Assembly: GCA_019188255.1 (NCBI GenBank)
Contig: JAETXT010000011.1
Coordinates: 2,976,001-3,040,000, forward strand
DNA length: 64,000 nt
Direction of reading: 5' to 3'
DNA from: Verticillium longisporum
Taxonomy: Eukaryota; Ascomycota; Sordariomycetes; Glomerellales; Plectosphaerellaceae
The translations under genes were made by a program, and so were the position numbers. Below are positions 1 through 10,256 of this stretch, in pieces (the stretch's first letter is position 1; each line of letters opens with the position of its first letter). The notes beneath the pieces are model-generated. The model was given only the letters and a program-made list of their open reading frames with translations, was not told where the DNA came from and searched no databases.

Positions 1-2008
1 TGGCGAGGAGGATCTCAGCTTGCAGCGAAAGTGTACCAGACACCCCGTTGGCGCCGACTCCTTTCCCTGTGTCGAGGACAAGTTCTCTCCCTCCCGCGAG
101 GCACCAGAGGTCGGCATTTAGATCTACGTCTGATTAGCAAAAAGGGGCCGTGGCGTGCTCGTTCATCCCATAGATTGGCGAATCAACCAACGACCGGAGT
201 GCGAGCAGCTACTTAGGAACATATCGTCTAGTTACCGGACCGGGTCGACAGCTTTATACAAGTCACCGCCATTCCTTAGATAAGCCAACTGGAGAGGATC
301 TAGAGTAAATCAGCAGACTGAGATATATTCATGGTGTTTACACGGATGGCCTCGAAGTCAGCATAACAGGACTACATCGGGGCCTGTGTAAATCCTGAGC
401 ACATCCATATATTACTGACCGAGACTGGAAGGAGTAGAAGTCGCAACCGAGAAAAGGTGCCTTCTCGCACAGGTTGGTACGCGCGCGCAAACCATCGGAA
501 GCACTTCTCCCAAAATATCATGTCCCAAGCCTGCCGCCGCCGGTATGATACTGAGTATAACACATTTTTTATGTTAGGTGATAACTCCAAAAGGGCAGAC
601 GAAACTCAAACAGAGCAAATGCGATGCCAAAAGGATTTATCCTTTGCCGTGTGCCGGCGTCGAACCCCCAAGTCCCTCCACGCGCTTTCGAACTTGCGCG
701 CCCATGTAGAGGCATGTGTTTACGGGTATTTATTAAGCACCTCTATAACCACCAGGCCATGCGTCACGGCCCGGTGGTTGTTGGAGAATGGCGCATCAGC
801 GTTGCCTATGTAGTTTGTGACGTTGTTGCCTAGTCTGGCAGGAAAGAGCGGTTGCCAGGCAGCCAGCCAAGTTTGGTGCTGGCTGAGGCTCCTCAGCAAC
901 CACCACGGCATCTTGGTCTACGCATGGATACTATTCATGCAGATTGGAATGTGAACTCTCGACTTGCTCGCTGCCAATGTCTCTGCTCTGTTACAAAGAC
1001 TGGCATGAGCTTCTGCCGATTTCCCTCCACTTCGGTCGCTCGAAATATGCACCAGACCCTGATCGTCCTCAACCCTGATGATCCGGAACAGAACAAGGTA
1101 TTGTTATGTGGACCATTGATCCCACGCACCAGGGCACGCTCATGATGCGTCTGAAATCAAAAGCACCCGCTGCTGTGGAAGGTTGGAGTGGTGTCCGCAA
1201 GCTGGTTGTCTCGGGACGACCCATCAATGTCTCACCCCGAGGCACGTATCTTGGACCAAGGGCTAGCAGATTTCACAGTGCCGCAAGGGAACTTTATGGA
1301 ACACCCATTCAACGGCGGGGATTTTTGTGTGACATTCCAAATATACTCCTCGAGTCGATCGGCGAGATGCAGGTACTTCCACATTCCGGGAAGACACCGG
1401 AGACACCGGAGGAAGCTCTGCAGTGATGTCCACAACTCGCGGGGCACGATGCCGGGGAGAAGCCGCGGCCTAAGGGAGATGAAGGACCCATGGGGACCCG
1501 ACCCCACGCTCGGATGCACACAACAGTCAATAGTGCTGAGAAGATTCCTGAGCCTCATCTGGGACTGTGTCACAGGCAGCCCAACCGGTGCCGGTGCCTG
1601 ATGCGGGGACAATCTTGCAGCGAGCCCCAACCCAGGAGGCCATCTGTGCGTGGCGTCGGTCCGCGGCTGCCCAGGCTTCGCGATATGGCTGCCCCAGAGT
1701 CCTGCCGAGAGACAGGCCGGCAATGTGGGAAGCGTTCACCAACAATGAGGAGCTATTCAGAGTTCTAGGAGATCGTTGTGTGAAGCTCAAAGTCGATATC
1801 GTGAGGCAAGCGTAGTATAAAGACGCAGGTTGTCAGTCCGTTGATAGAAGAAGTAGACCTCAGCACTCAGCATCTCACACAATATCACACACACTCTCTC
1901 ACCACACTCTCTAACAACTGTCTCACTTTTGCCGTTCACTCTTTTTCGGACATCTTCTCCCCACTCACCTTTCACACTCACTCATAAAACTCGAAACCCA
2001 CTGTCAAG
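1..2008. other. Intergenic flank, no gene recognised
   Basis: Several short open frames exist on both strands but none has a recognisable domain, a signal peptide or a convincing intron structure. The last 200 bases are the promoter and pyrimidine-rich leader of the secreted protein that starts at 2009. Confidence 0.5.
1816..1821 (+). promoter_or_regulatory. TATA box of the Gly/Leu-rich secreted protein
   Basis: TATAAA lies 188 bases before the ATG. It is followed by a CT- and CA-rich leader, typical of a highly expressed fungal gene. The assignment rests on position and consensus only. Confidence 0.5.
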
Positions 2009-3187
2009 ATGAAGGCCTCTACTGCTACCCTCGCCCTCAGCGCCCTCGTCGGCAGCTCCTACGCCAAGCCCATGAACATGGACGCGGCCAACGGCATGGA
2101 GTCGACCAACAAGTTAATGAGCAAGGACGTGAGCATGGACAAGACGGTCATTGCCCGCGCCAACAATGTCATCAACATGGAGCTCGAGCAGCAGATGGGC
2201 ACGATGCTGCCCGCCGGCGAGGCCATCACGGTCAAGCCCACGCTCAGCCTCGCCCGCCGCCAGGCCGACGCGGTTCTCGGCGGCCTCGAGGGCATCCTCA
2301 ACGACCTCCAGCTCTCGCAGCGTGAGATCGACGCCCTCATCGAGTCGGGCAGCGGCTCGATCGACGTCCAGCGCCTCACGGGCCTCCTCAGCGGCGTCCA
2401 GGGCACCCTCGGCGGCCTCACCGGTGTCGTCAACCCCGGCACCCGCGGCTTTTCGCTCGAGCTCGCCGACGTCACAGGCACGACCGACATTATCGGCCAG
2501 ATCATCTCGACTGTGTCGGGCATCCTGTCATCAATCTTTGGCCCCGCGTCCGGCGGTAAGGCCGGCGGCGCCCTCGGCAGCCTCGGCGGCGTAGTTGGCG
2601 GCAAGGCCGGTGGTCCCCTCGACGGCATTCTGGGAACCGTCTTCAGTCTTCTCGGCGGTGGCGCCGGCGCCGGTGGCGCTGGTAATGTCGGCGGTAACCT
2701 CCTCACTGGCCTCCTCGGTGGTCTCCTTGGAGGTGGCTCTGGCGGTGCCGGTGGTGCCCTCAACGGCGTGACTGGCACCCTCGGTAGCCTGACTGGCACC
2801 CTCGGTAGCCTGACTGGCGGGCTCACCGGTGCCGGTGCTGGTGCGGGCGCTGGCGGTGCTCTCGACGGTGTCACTGGTACCCTCGGTGGCCTGACGGGCG
2901 GCCTCACTGGTGCAGCTGGTGCCGGTGCCGGTGCCGATGCTGGTGCTGGCGCTGCTCTCGACGGTGCTACGAGCTCCCTCGATGGTGTCACTGGTACCCT
3001 CAGCGACCTGACCAACGGCGTTGCTGGTACTCTCGGCGGCATCACCGACGGTCTGACTGGTGCCCTCGGTGGCCTCACCAACGGCCTGACTAGCACCGTC
3101 GGCGACGTTGCTGGCGGTGCTACCAAGGCCGCTACTGGCGCTGCCGGCTCCGTCATAGTGGGCGGCACCCGCATGTGCGCCTGCTAA
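2009..3187 (+). CDS. Secreted glycine/leucine-rich repeat protein
   Basis: Intronless, 392 residues. Residues 1-19 are a signal peptide ending in SSYA. A basic pair in LARRQ near residue 84 looks like a Kex2-type processing site, so residues 20-84 may be a propeptide. Residues about 85-180 are a mixed helical segment. From about 180 to the end the protein is low-complexity Gly/Ala/Leu with a recurrent block of the form GVTGTLGGLTGG, alternating with (GA)n stretches. The C-terminus ends in MCAC with no hydrophobic GPI tail. The composition suggests a wall-associated or self-assembling extracellular protein, but I do not recognise a named family. A long open frame on the opposite strand is a shadow of the GC-rich codon use. 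Confidence 0.75.
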   Translation: MKASTATLALSALVGSSYAKPMNMDAANGMESTNKLMSKDVSMDKTVIARANNVINMELEQQMGTMLPAGEAITVKPTLSLARRQADAVLGGLEGILNDLQLSQREIDALIESGSGSIDVQRLTGLLSGVQGTLGGLTGVVNPGTRGFSLELADVTGTTDIIGQIISTVSGILSSIFGPASGGKAGGALGSLGGVVGGKAGGPLDGILGTVFSLLGGGAGAGGAGNVGGNLLTGLLGGLLGGGSGGAGGALNGVTGTLGSLTGTLGSLTGGLTGAGAGAGAGGALDGVTGTLGGLTGGLTGAAGAGAGADAGAGAALDGATSSLDGVTGTLSDLTNGVAGTLGGITDGLTGALGGLTNGLTSTVGDVAGGATKAATGAAGSVIVGGTRMCAC

Positions 3188-4600
3188 GTGGTTTGCGTGC
3201 CCCTGGGAGAAGGCATCGGTTCCGAAGGTCGGAATACAAAATTGGTGATTTGGCATGGATCGACGGATCATGAGGAGACTGTCATCTAGACGATACCCGC
3301 GCATGTGGATTTCTTTTCCTCCTTTTCCTTATTTCTTTTTGTCATAAGTTTGCTGCATGTTGCATTGCGAGTAGTGGAGAAGAGAATAGAAAGTTGGCTG
3401 TTACAGAAGTGTCTGCCCTATCGTGACGGTCGATTTGATGATGATCTGTCATACCTCGACATCCCAGCAAAGGAAATTGATGCGTCGTCGATGGCTGGAG
3501 ATGAGGCTGTTGATGGAGGTCGTCGATGGCCGGCGAGGTTGACAAGTTGAGCCGATCGTGATGCATCTGGCCAAGTGGGGCGAGGCTCCCTTAGATGCAA
3601 GATCGTGCATTGCCGCGGGCCCCACAGATCGCTCAATGACGATTATGACTTAACAGGGCGGACCTCGTCTGCTGAGGCAACAGCGGCTGGCGAGCAGCCG
3701 AGTGGGGCCTCTGGGGCCACTGGAGCCGCTGGAGCCACAGGGGGGTCCAAGGGTCCAGCGATGACAGCTTCAACTCGGCCCATGACCTCACCTTTCATTC
3801 GCAACCTCAGCACAGCACTCTCGACACACGGCCGCAACCGCATCCATTCGCTTCGCCCGATGCCCAACAGCACTCTCGGCTCAGACAATCTCATACCATC
3901 GCGACCTTAGTGCATCAGCTCCCCCAAACTCACAGGGACACCCATTTGATAGACTTTTCCATGCCCACAACCGGCGATCAGGTCCACATCCAGGCTGTTG
4001 ACCCCTTTTGTACCGTCATCCAACGGGGCGGCGATGGGCATGCCCCTATCAACATGACCACAATCGAACGCTCCGGCCGTCGAGGCTCGAGTGCCTCCCC
4101 CATGTACCCCTTTCCGCCTCGTGACCTGGGTGTCTCGATGCGTGCCGAAGTGGGAGAAGGTCAGAGACGAAGCCCCCTCGCCCATGTCCGTCCTCCCCGA
4201 CTCGCGCGCGGGGTACGCATCATCGACGACACTCAAGCTTTTCCCCATCCGCTCCCCGGGCGCCATCCGGCGGATCACCCCATTGGTGAAGTCATCGACC
4301 TCGACATGATGTGGTGTGTCGCCGAGTGTCAAGTCAGCTCTCCTCAGCCTAGTGGTCGCGTGTAGATTCCCAACCCGTGCTCGTCCATTGGGTCGTTGCG
4401 CATCACTCGTTGCCCCCGCTCCCCTCTGTCGTTCGTTAGTGATGTGCCATTGACCGACTTCGTCTGGGTGGTCTCTTTGACCCCTCATGAGCTGCCGTTG
4501 TGCCTATATATCCTGTGCTCCCTTGGCTTTCCTCCATGGCCACATCATCTTGACACACAACACCACAAAGTTACATCGAAACCTTAGCAACCATCACCAC
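3188..4600. other. Intergenic; overlapping unrecognised open frames
   Basis: The stretch holds a 151-codon open frame on + (3910-4365) and a 193-codon one on - (3907-4488) lying on top of each other. Neither shows a recognisable domain, and I could not decide between them. Both may be non-coding GC-rich DNA or the remains of a gene. Confidence 0.3.
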
Positions 4601-4664
4601 CTAGAAACCATACCTCCTAGAAACCATACCTCCTAGAAACCATACCTCCTAGAAACCATACCAC
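4601..4664 (+). repeat. Tandem repeat, 16 bp x 4, in a 5' leader
   Basis: Four head-to-tail copies of a 16-base unit that reads ctagaaaccatacctc. The fourth copy ends ccac instead of cctc. The array stops 14 bases before the ATG of the small Ser/Arg protein, so it is probably transcribed as part of its leader. Confidence 0.85.
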
Positions 4665-4678
4665 CTACAAATAGTATC

Positions 4679-4955
4679 ATGGACTCCTCCAAGCCCGCCG
4701 ACCAGCTCAGCAGCTCCCCCACCGGCCGCAGACGCAGCTCCAACACCCTCTTCGCCGGCCTCGTCGACCAGAAGCGCGGCACCCAAGGCCAGGCCCGTCG
4801 CCAGAGCCTCCACGACCAGCAGGTCGCACCCGGCATGTTTGGCAAGATGTGGCGCAAGTATGTGTCTACTCAAGTACACCCCCTGATATTTCCCAACGGC
4901 TTCACTAACACGCCGTTCCAGTTTTACCGCCGGCCCTGCGTCGCCTCCCAAATAA
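4679..4955 (+). CDS. Small Ser/Arg-rich conserved fungal protein, 70 aa
   Basis: Two exons, 4679-4857 and 4922-4955, joined across a 64-base intron (gtatgt...ccag) that splits an Asn codon. The product is 70 residues with RRRSSNTLFAGL, QKRG, ARRQSLHDQ and a C-terminal GMFGKMWRNFTAGP block. This layout (basic RRxSS motif, a second RR motif, terminal GxxxxMWxNFTxGP) is one I associate with a family of short fungal proteins sometimes annotated as conidiation-related, but I am not sure of the name. The spliced end matches the expected terminal motif much better than the unspliced reading, which supports the intron. The RRRSS and ARRQS motifs resemble basophilic kinase sites. Confidence 0.7.
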
Positions 4956-6960
4956 AGCACAAGCATGTAAAGAAACCTTCAAACCATGACATCAATGACT
5001 TATGAGAGTTGGGGCGTTATCGGGAAGCGCGACCAGATTGTACATCACAGGCTTTTGAGCAGAGTATCCGTGTATGATAGACGTTTACTGGCCGTTTTAT
5101 CGGTTGAAATCTAATGATACCTTTGTCGAACTACCAATACTTAAACATGGTGATGTACACCTCACACCAGTGCATGTACGATGTGTCGAGCACGTCGTCT
5201 CAATCGTGAATCACTTCGATCTATAACGCACTGGACACATGGTCACCGCAAATTCAAACTTCACTTCTGCCGTGTGGCATTGTCAGACAGGTTACAATCA
5301 CATACATCCAGTACCATGAATGGGGCAAAGTCAGGCTTGAATTTCGCTGTCCAGCTACATCGGCAAGAGAATCATTGTCGGCATCCCACTTGCACAGAAC
5401 CCCCCACCTGTGTGCCCCCTTGACATATAGCCGGGTGACGCCCCGAAACCTGATGGTCGAGCGCAAGAGCTTAGGTCCGGACGATGCAATCCCACCGCCC
5501 GTCCCAGGAGACGTGACCAGCCCATCGCTCTTAGAAGCACACGCTTCCACCGTCCAAGCGTTTGGTCCACCATTTCGGCGCCCTTGATTCAAGGGCGGTG
5601 ATGTCCGCAGGTGGTCCAGGTCCTCCTCGGCCTAGTCCGAGATGCTGGCTCCGGAGCAAAGTAGCCTCTGCCGCGGCTGGCAAGTTGTCCGCTGGTCGTG
5701 GGCTTATCCACGGGACGGCCAGCTGACGACACGCCTCCGGCATACCGCTCTTACTATCACGCTTGTCTCCTTCAGAAAGAACCCCGCCTGGCGGCACTGA
5801 CGAGGATTTACGCCTCTACCGCAGAGTGACCTCGCCGCCGCCGCAACAGATCCGCTGCTGCGCCGGTTGTTATTCTCGATCAGTTTCGACAGTCATCACT
5901 GCGCACCACGACTTTTTCTCACCAGCTGCTCGTAATACGAACAGTAGGCATTTGACCGTAAGGGCTTTTAGCTCTAACGTCATCATATCGTGAATCGTCT
6001 CGTCGTACTGAGTCGTGTCCACCGGGCAGTTTCCCCGTCATGCCCAGGACTAACGCGCGAAGGTATGTACTGATCGTTCACTCGTAATGGTCCATCCTGC
6101 AGAGACAAGTCAGCAAAGTGTGCAACAGATATGGAGATCCCGCGGCGGAAGCATCTTACCCTCTGTATGATCGTCATCATGGCGGATCCAACTGAACCGA
6201 AAAGCATGGCAACGCTTCGTTACACAGCTGGCATCTATCGCCATACTGCTCATTGTTGCTTCGATCGAACACGAAGACAACATGCCGGGCCTTTTAACGT
6301 CCTGCCCAGGACAACACCAAGCAGGCTCTCATTGCCGTGCTGGTCATCGTTGCTACACTTACGCATGTAAGCAACGTCGTGGGCCTTTTGATGTCATACC
6401 CAGGACAATTGGATGGTTCCCATTGCCAGCCTGCTCATGCTTGCTCTGGCAATACAATAACGCTCAAGCAAAGTTCCGTTTCAGGTCCTGCCTAAGCACA
6501 CAGCGAATTCGCCGTATAGGCGTTGAGATTAGCGTTCCTGGTCGTTGTTGGGATGGCCGAGTTCTGCAAGTGCACGCCTTGGGCCGATTGACGACATAAG
6601 GATTCGGATACGTATTGAGCACCACGCATTGCTTCGACGTCGTCGGTTGACGCGAATATGCGATGCACCAGCTGTCGATGAGGGAAACGCATCATTGGAC
6701 GACGGTCAAAGGCGCATTGTTGACCAGACGGAAAACACTGAGGGATGGCGAAGCAAAGCTGAGCTCGAGGTGGAGAGCTTCAGACTGGAGTAAGCTTCGC
6801 GCACGGATGTCCCTGTTTCACCTGACACCTACTGTATCGGGAAAGACAAGGGCACTGTACGTGTTGGGAGAAGCTCGAAAGGTCATCGGCCATCTCTTGG
6901 CAAATTCCAAGGCTGGTGGCTCAAGTGCTGTCATCCGTTTGTTCTGACAAGGTCCTTCCC
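4956..6960. other. Intergenic, no gene recognised
   Basis: About 2 kb with only short open frames and no recognisable domain. Two diverged direct copies of an approximately 75-base segment lie at 6276-6446. Confidence 0.5.
6276..6446 (+). repeat. Diverged direct duplication, about 75 bp x 2
   Basis: The segments 6276-6355 and 6371-6446 share the order gggccttttnangtcnt...cccaggacaa...cattgcc...tgctcat. A shorter third trace (tcatgcccaggac) occurs near 6040. There is no open reading frame and no terminal inverted repeat, so the origin is unknown. Confidence 0.4.
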
Positions 6961-9479
6961 TCAATGCACCGGGGCATTGGGCTCGACCGTGTCGCCGACC
7001 CGGATGGTTGAATATTGAGCTTCCTTCGTGGCATAGCCTGGTCGACTGTCGTGACGCATGTGCGTACCGAAAAACACCTTACCGTCGAAGCGTCGGGTTT
7101 TGGCCAAAGTCAGAAACGGCTCCTGATGTTTTGCGCCATTCTTTTGGTCGACGCAGACCATTTGACACCGACGACAAGAGCCCATCAGTCGGAAGTTATG
7201 GCGACCTATCTTGACGGTGGCCCAAGCGTCTTCGGCGTACGGCAGAGGTGCATCGTTGTCGTTGCTTGGGCCGACAACAACGTTGCCTCTGAAGGCGGAG
7301 ATGGGAACCGGGGCGTCCCCCTTGGCCATGATATCGTGATTGAGTGCGCGAAGACTGGCTGTGTTCACCAACAAGATTGGACTCTCATTTGCGAGGAGAA
7401 TCTTGCTTCCCTGCTGTTCAGAATCCGAGTCCGGCGGGGATGGCAGGTCTGGGAATGATCCTGGTACCAGGCTCGTTGCTGGCTTTCCGAATCTTTGGTG
7501 CTTCTGAATTTGTGCCTTTGACTGGCGCATGCCTCGTCCTCGACCGCCTGCTGGGAACCGAGCGAGCACACAAGGCACGCCTAGAACATCGGAAAAGAAG
7601 GCATTGACCTCTGGAAGAGCGCATTTCTGGGCGGATATTTGATCACCGCAAACTCGGGATACAAGCATAGGGTTGGAATCTTGCGTATCCAGAACCGTTG
7701 GGTCCGCTGACAATGGCACCGAAACCTCGCTTGGCCCATCTGTGCGTACTGTGCCGCAGCATGTGACACGAAGAAGGCCTTGCTGAAAATCCAGGACTGG
7801 CCGAATGAGAGCCATCTGAGGATATCGTTTCTGGCTCAATGCTTGTCCCGTCCCAGAGTGAACCAGACACCATTCCCTGTCCCAAGCTAGACCCTCTGGT
7901 TTCACTTCCCAATCTATACCATGCGGCACCGAATAGGCGGCACAGCTTTTGATGGGAAAGACAGACAAGGCCTGGACACGCAACTGTGGGGCGTCCGGGA
8001 CAAACTCCATGGTGGTGATGGTTGGGATTGTGGCAAGATACTCCGTCTCTCTGTAGAATTCGGCAATGAAGTCAACGAAGCTTTTGACGTCCTGCATTAT
8101 GCTCATCGCGCCCAGGCTGGCTCGGATCACACCCGTCGGTTTTCCGGCGATGATGTCTTGATCCGTGCCGCAACGAAAGCCAGCTGAGAAGTTTCTCCGA
8201 ACCTCCCAAGGCTCAAGCTTGAGAGCTGCGGCGATACCACCTGGGCTGCACACACCGCCGGTTCTAACATGGAATTTCTGAAGTGTAGCAAGCTTCTCAA
8301 ATTCATTCAAGCTGATCCATGCACCTGCGGCGTTGAGCAGATTGAAGGCTACCACTGGCCCATGCTCAGCGACAAGTTCGGCGTTGGGGTCGTTGTCTTC
8401 ACCGTACAGGACACAGACTGGCTCGCCGTTAGAATGCCTGAGAGCAGACAGTCCTTTGGCCAAATGCCGGCGCAAATACGCCGTGTGAGCAGCGACGTGC
8501 GCCATAGTCCCAAAAAGCGCCTTGTGACTGTGGAGAGCAGCATCGAGCGCAATGATGCTGTGAAACGGCAGTGTTCCGTCCTCTAGTCTTTCGTGAAGGA
8601 ACTGACTCTTCGAGGCATGCCACTTCTCTTTCCCACATACGACAGTGTCCACAGTGCCGCCACCAAAATATCGCCTCGAGTTGAAGATTGGCTGCGCTTG
8701 TCGTCGGACAATCAGAGCCCCCAAATCGGGGAAGCCGAAAATCTTGTAGAGACTAAGGACAGTAAAGTCAGGCGATGTTTCAGAGTCGCTGAGATCGAGT
8801 GGTGAGGTCGTTACGAGAGATGAGGCGTCGAGCATGGTATATAGAGCCCTCGATGGATGCACCGCCTTTCTCATCTCCGATGACCACGAAACTGGGTATC
8901 GTCTCCCGTCCATATGCGACTGGGCGGTATGGGCGAATAAAATTGTCGACTCTGAAGCGATCAGGCTGAGATTGAGTGTGTGCCCAGCGAGACATTTGTT
9001 GATGTGATTGTCATCGACACAAATACTCTCGATGGCTTCCTCTCGAACGCCAACAAGACTAGTATGGCAAGCCTGATGATATGCGTATGAGAATCCCGCG
9101 GGGAGATTGCGAAAGGCTTCAAGCACAATTTTGACGCCTGCCGTGGCATTGGCAACGAAGACCAAGTCGAACTCGGAAGGATCCGCGTTGAAGAAGGTAA
9201 GAAGTCGCAAACGAATGTCTTCAATACGAGACGTAGTGTACTGTGAAGGCAGAGAGCCAGAGTGAGGGTTGCCAAGTAGATTAGACATCATCTCGGCAGT
9301 GAACATGTCCATCATAGACTTGGAGTAAACCGTCGTTCCAGCATGGTCGAGATATACGGAGTCTGTGGCGAGTCAGCCTTGTCGGATTTTCCGGACGAGC
9401 GAACCAGCAGACCTTTGAGCATTGGGTATTCGCGATCTCTGAAGCCCTCCACCAAGGCATTATACGAGGGTTCTGCCAT
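6961..9479 (-). CDS. Molybdenum cofactor sulfurase (HxB/MOCOS type)
   Basis: Two exons: 9479-9413 and 9362-6961, with a 50-base intron (donor GTCTGC, acceptor CACAG), giving 822 residues. The N-terminal two thirds is a class V aminotransferase fold using PLP. The lysine in LSLYKIFGF fits the PLP-binding site, and the cysteine in RTGGVCSPGG fits the persulfide-carrying residue of the family. The C-terminal part has the MOSC N-terminal barrel and a MOSC domain with SCRRCQMVCVD. Known role: transfers sulfur from L-cysteine to desulfo-molybdenum cofactor to activate xanthine dehydrogenase and aldehyde oxidase in the cytosol. Length matches the family. The ATG at 9479 gives the expected N-terminal SVYLDHAGTT element after splicing, whereas an internal ATG at 9315 would lose it. 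Divergent from CDC6. Confidence 0.93.
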
Positions 9480-9907
9480 ATCGAAGTAAGGTCATGCAAC
9501 ACTATCTCATGCCACATACACTCGCGGTGTGAGGTTGGTGTGTCGGAGTTGCAGCCAAGGAGCCAGAGTAGGTGAGGGGAAGAGATGGACAGGCGGCCTG
9601 ACGCCCACGGTCCAAAAGAGTGAGGAAGGAAAAAATGCCAACGAAGGCACATGGAGGCAAGGTCATGATGGGGCCGACGACGAGTTGATAAGCCGAAGAG
9701 CCTCATCTCCAATTGCGGGTACCATCTTGTCTAGATAGTTACGGCGGAGGCCGGCGTTTGGTTTGGAGAAGGACGAGCGATCGGGCACCTCCGCACAAAG
9801 CACTAATTGTTAGCCTGTCTCGCCTGTCTACTGGCTGACACTGCCCTTGGCTGGCATCATCTGGCCAGACTTGCCACCAAGTGGTCACGAAAAAGGTGGG
9901 ACCTCAG

Positions 9908-10014
9908 ACGCGTGCACGTCCCTTGAGAAGCACGTGCCGGCGTCGACTCCCTCACGTCGTTTAATGGAAAGTCGCGCCCTGACGCGAGAACGCGCTCCTG
10001 CAGCACTTTACGCG
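9908..10014 (+). promoter_or_regulatory. Cluster of ACGCG (MBF/MCB-type) motifs upstream of CDC6
   Basis: ACGCG cores start at 9908 (full ACGCGT), 9982, 9990 and 10010 (in TTTACGCGCC). They lie 240-350 bases before the CDC6 start, in the 777-base divergent promoter shared with the Mo-cofactor sulfurase. ACGCGT is the Mlu I cell-cycle box bound by the yeast MBF complex, which drives G1/S genes including replication factors. Function here is inferred. Confidence 0.6.
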
Positions 10015-10256
10015 CCGTACTGGCCCACCCTTCCGGGGCGGCTACTTCTAAATCTCCCTGCCAGCCAGCTCCCGGAGCAGGTCCGACCCCGACAACGACA
10101 CATCCCACACCTCCACATACCTACCTCTCAACTGTTGCACCTGCCTTGACGCACAACTGTTCACCAACTGACTGCACCTTCTTGAATCTTGCGCCATTCC
10201 TTCCTCCTCGACCGCTCCTTCCTGACCCTCAGGTCAAAAGCCCTAGAGCGATTCCA

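Noticed and set aside
2059..3174. A 371-codon open frame opposite the glycine-rich protein
   Set aside because: Arg/Pro-rich mirror of GC-rich codons, no domain or signal. The + strand frame has a signal peptide, a TATA box and organised repeats.
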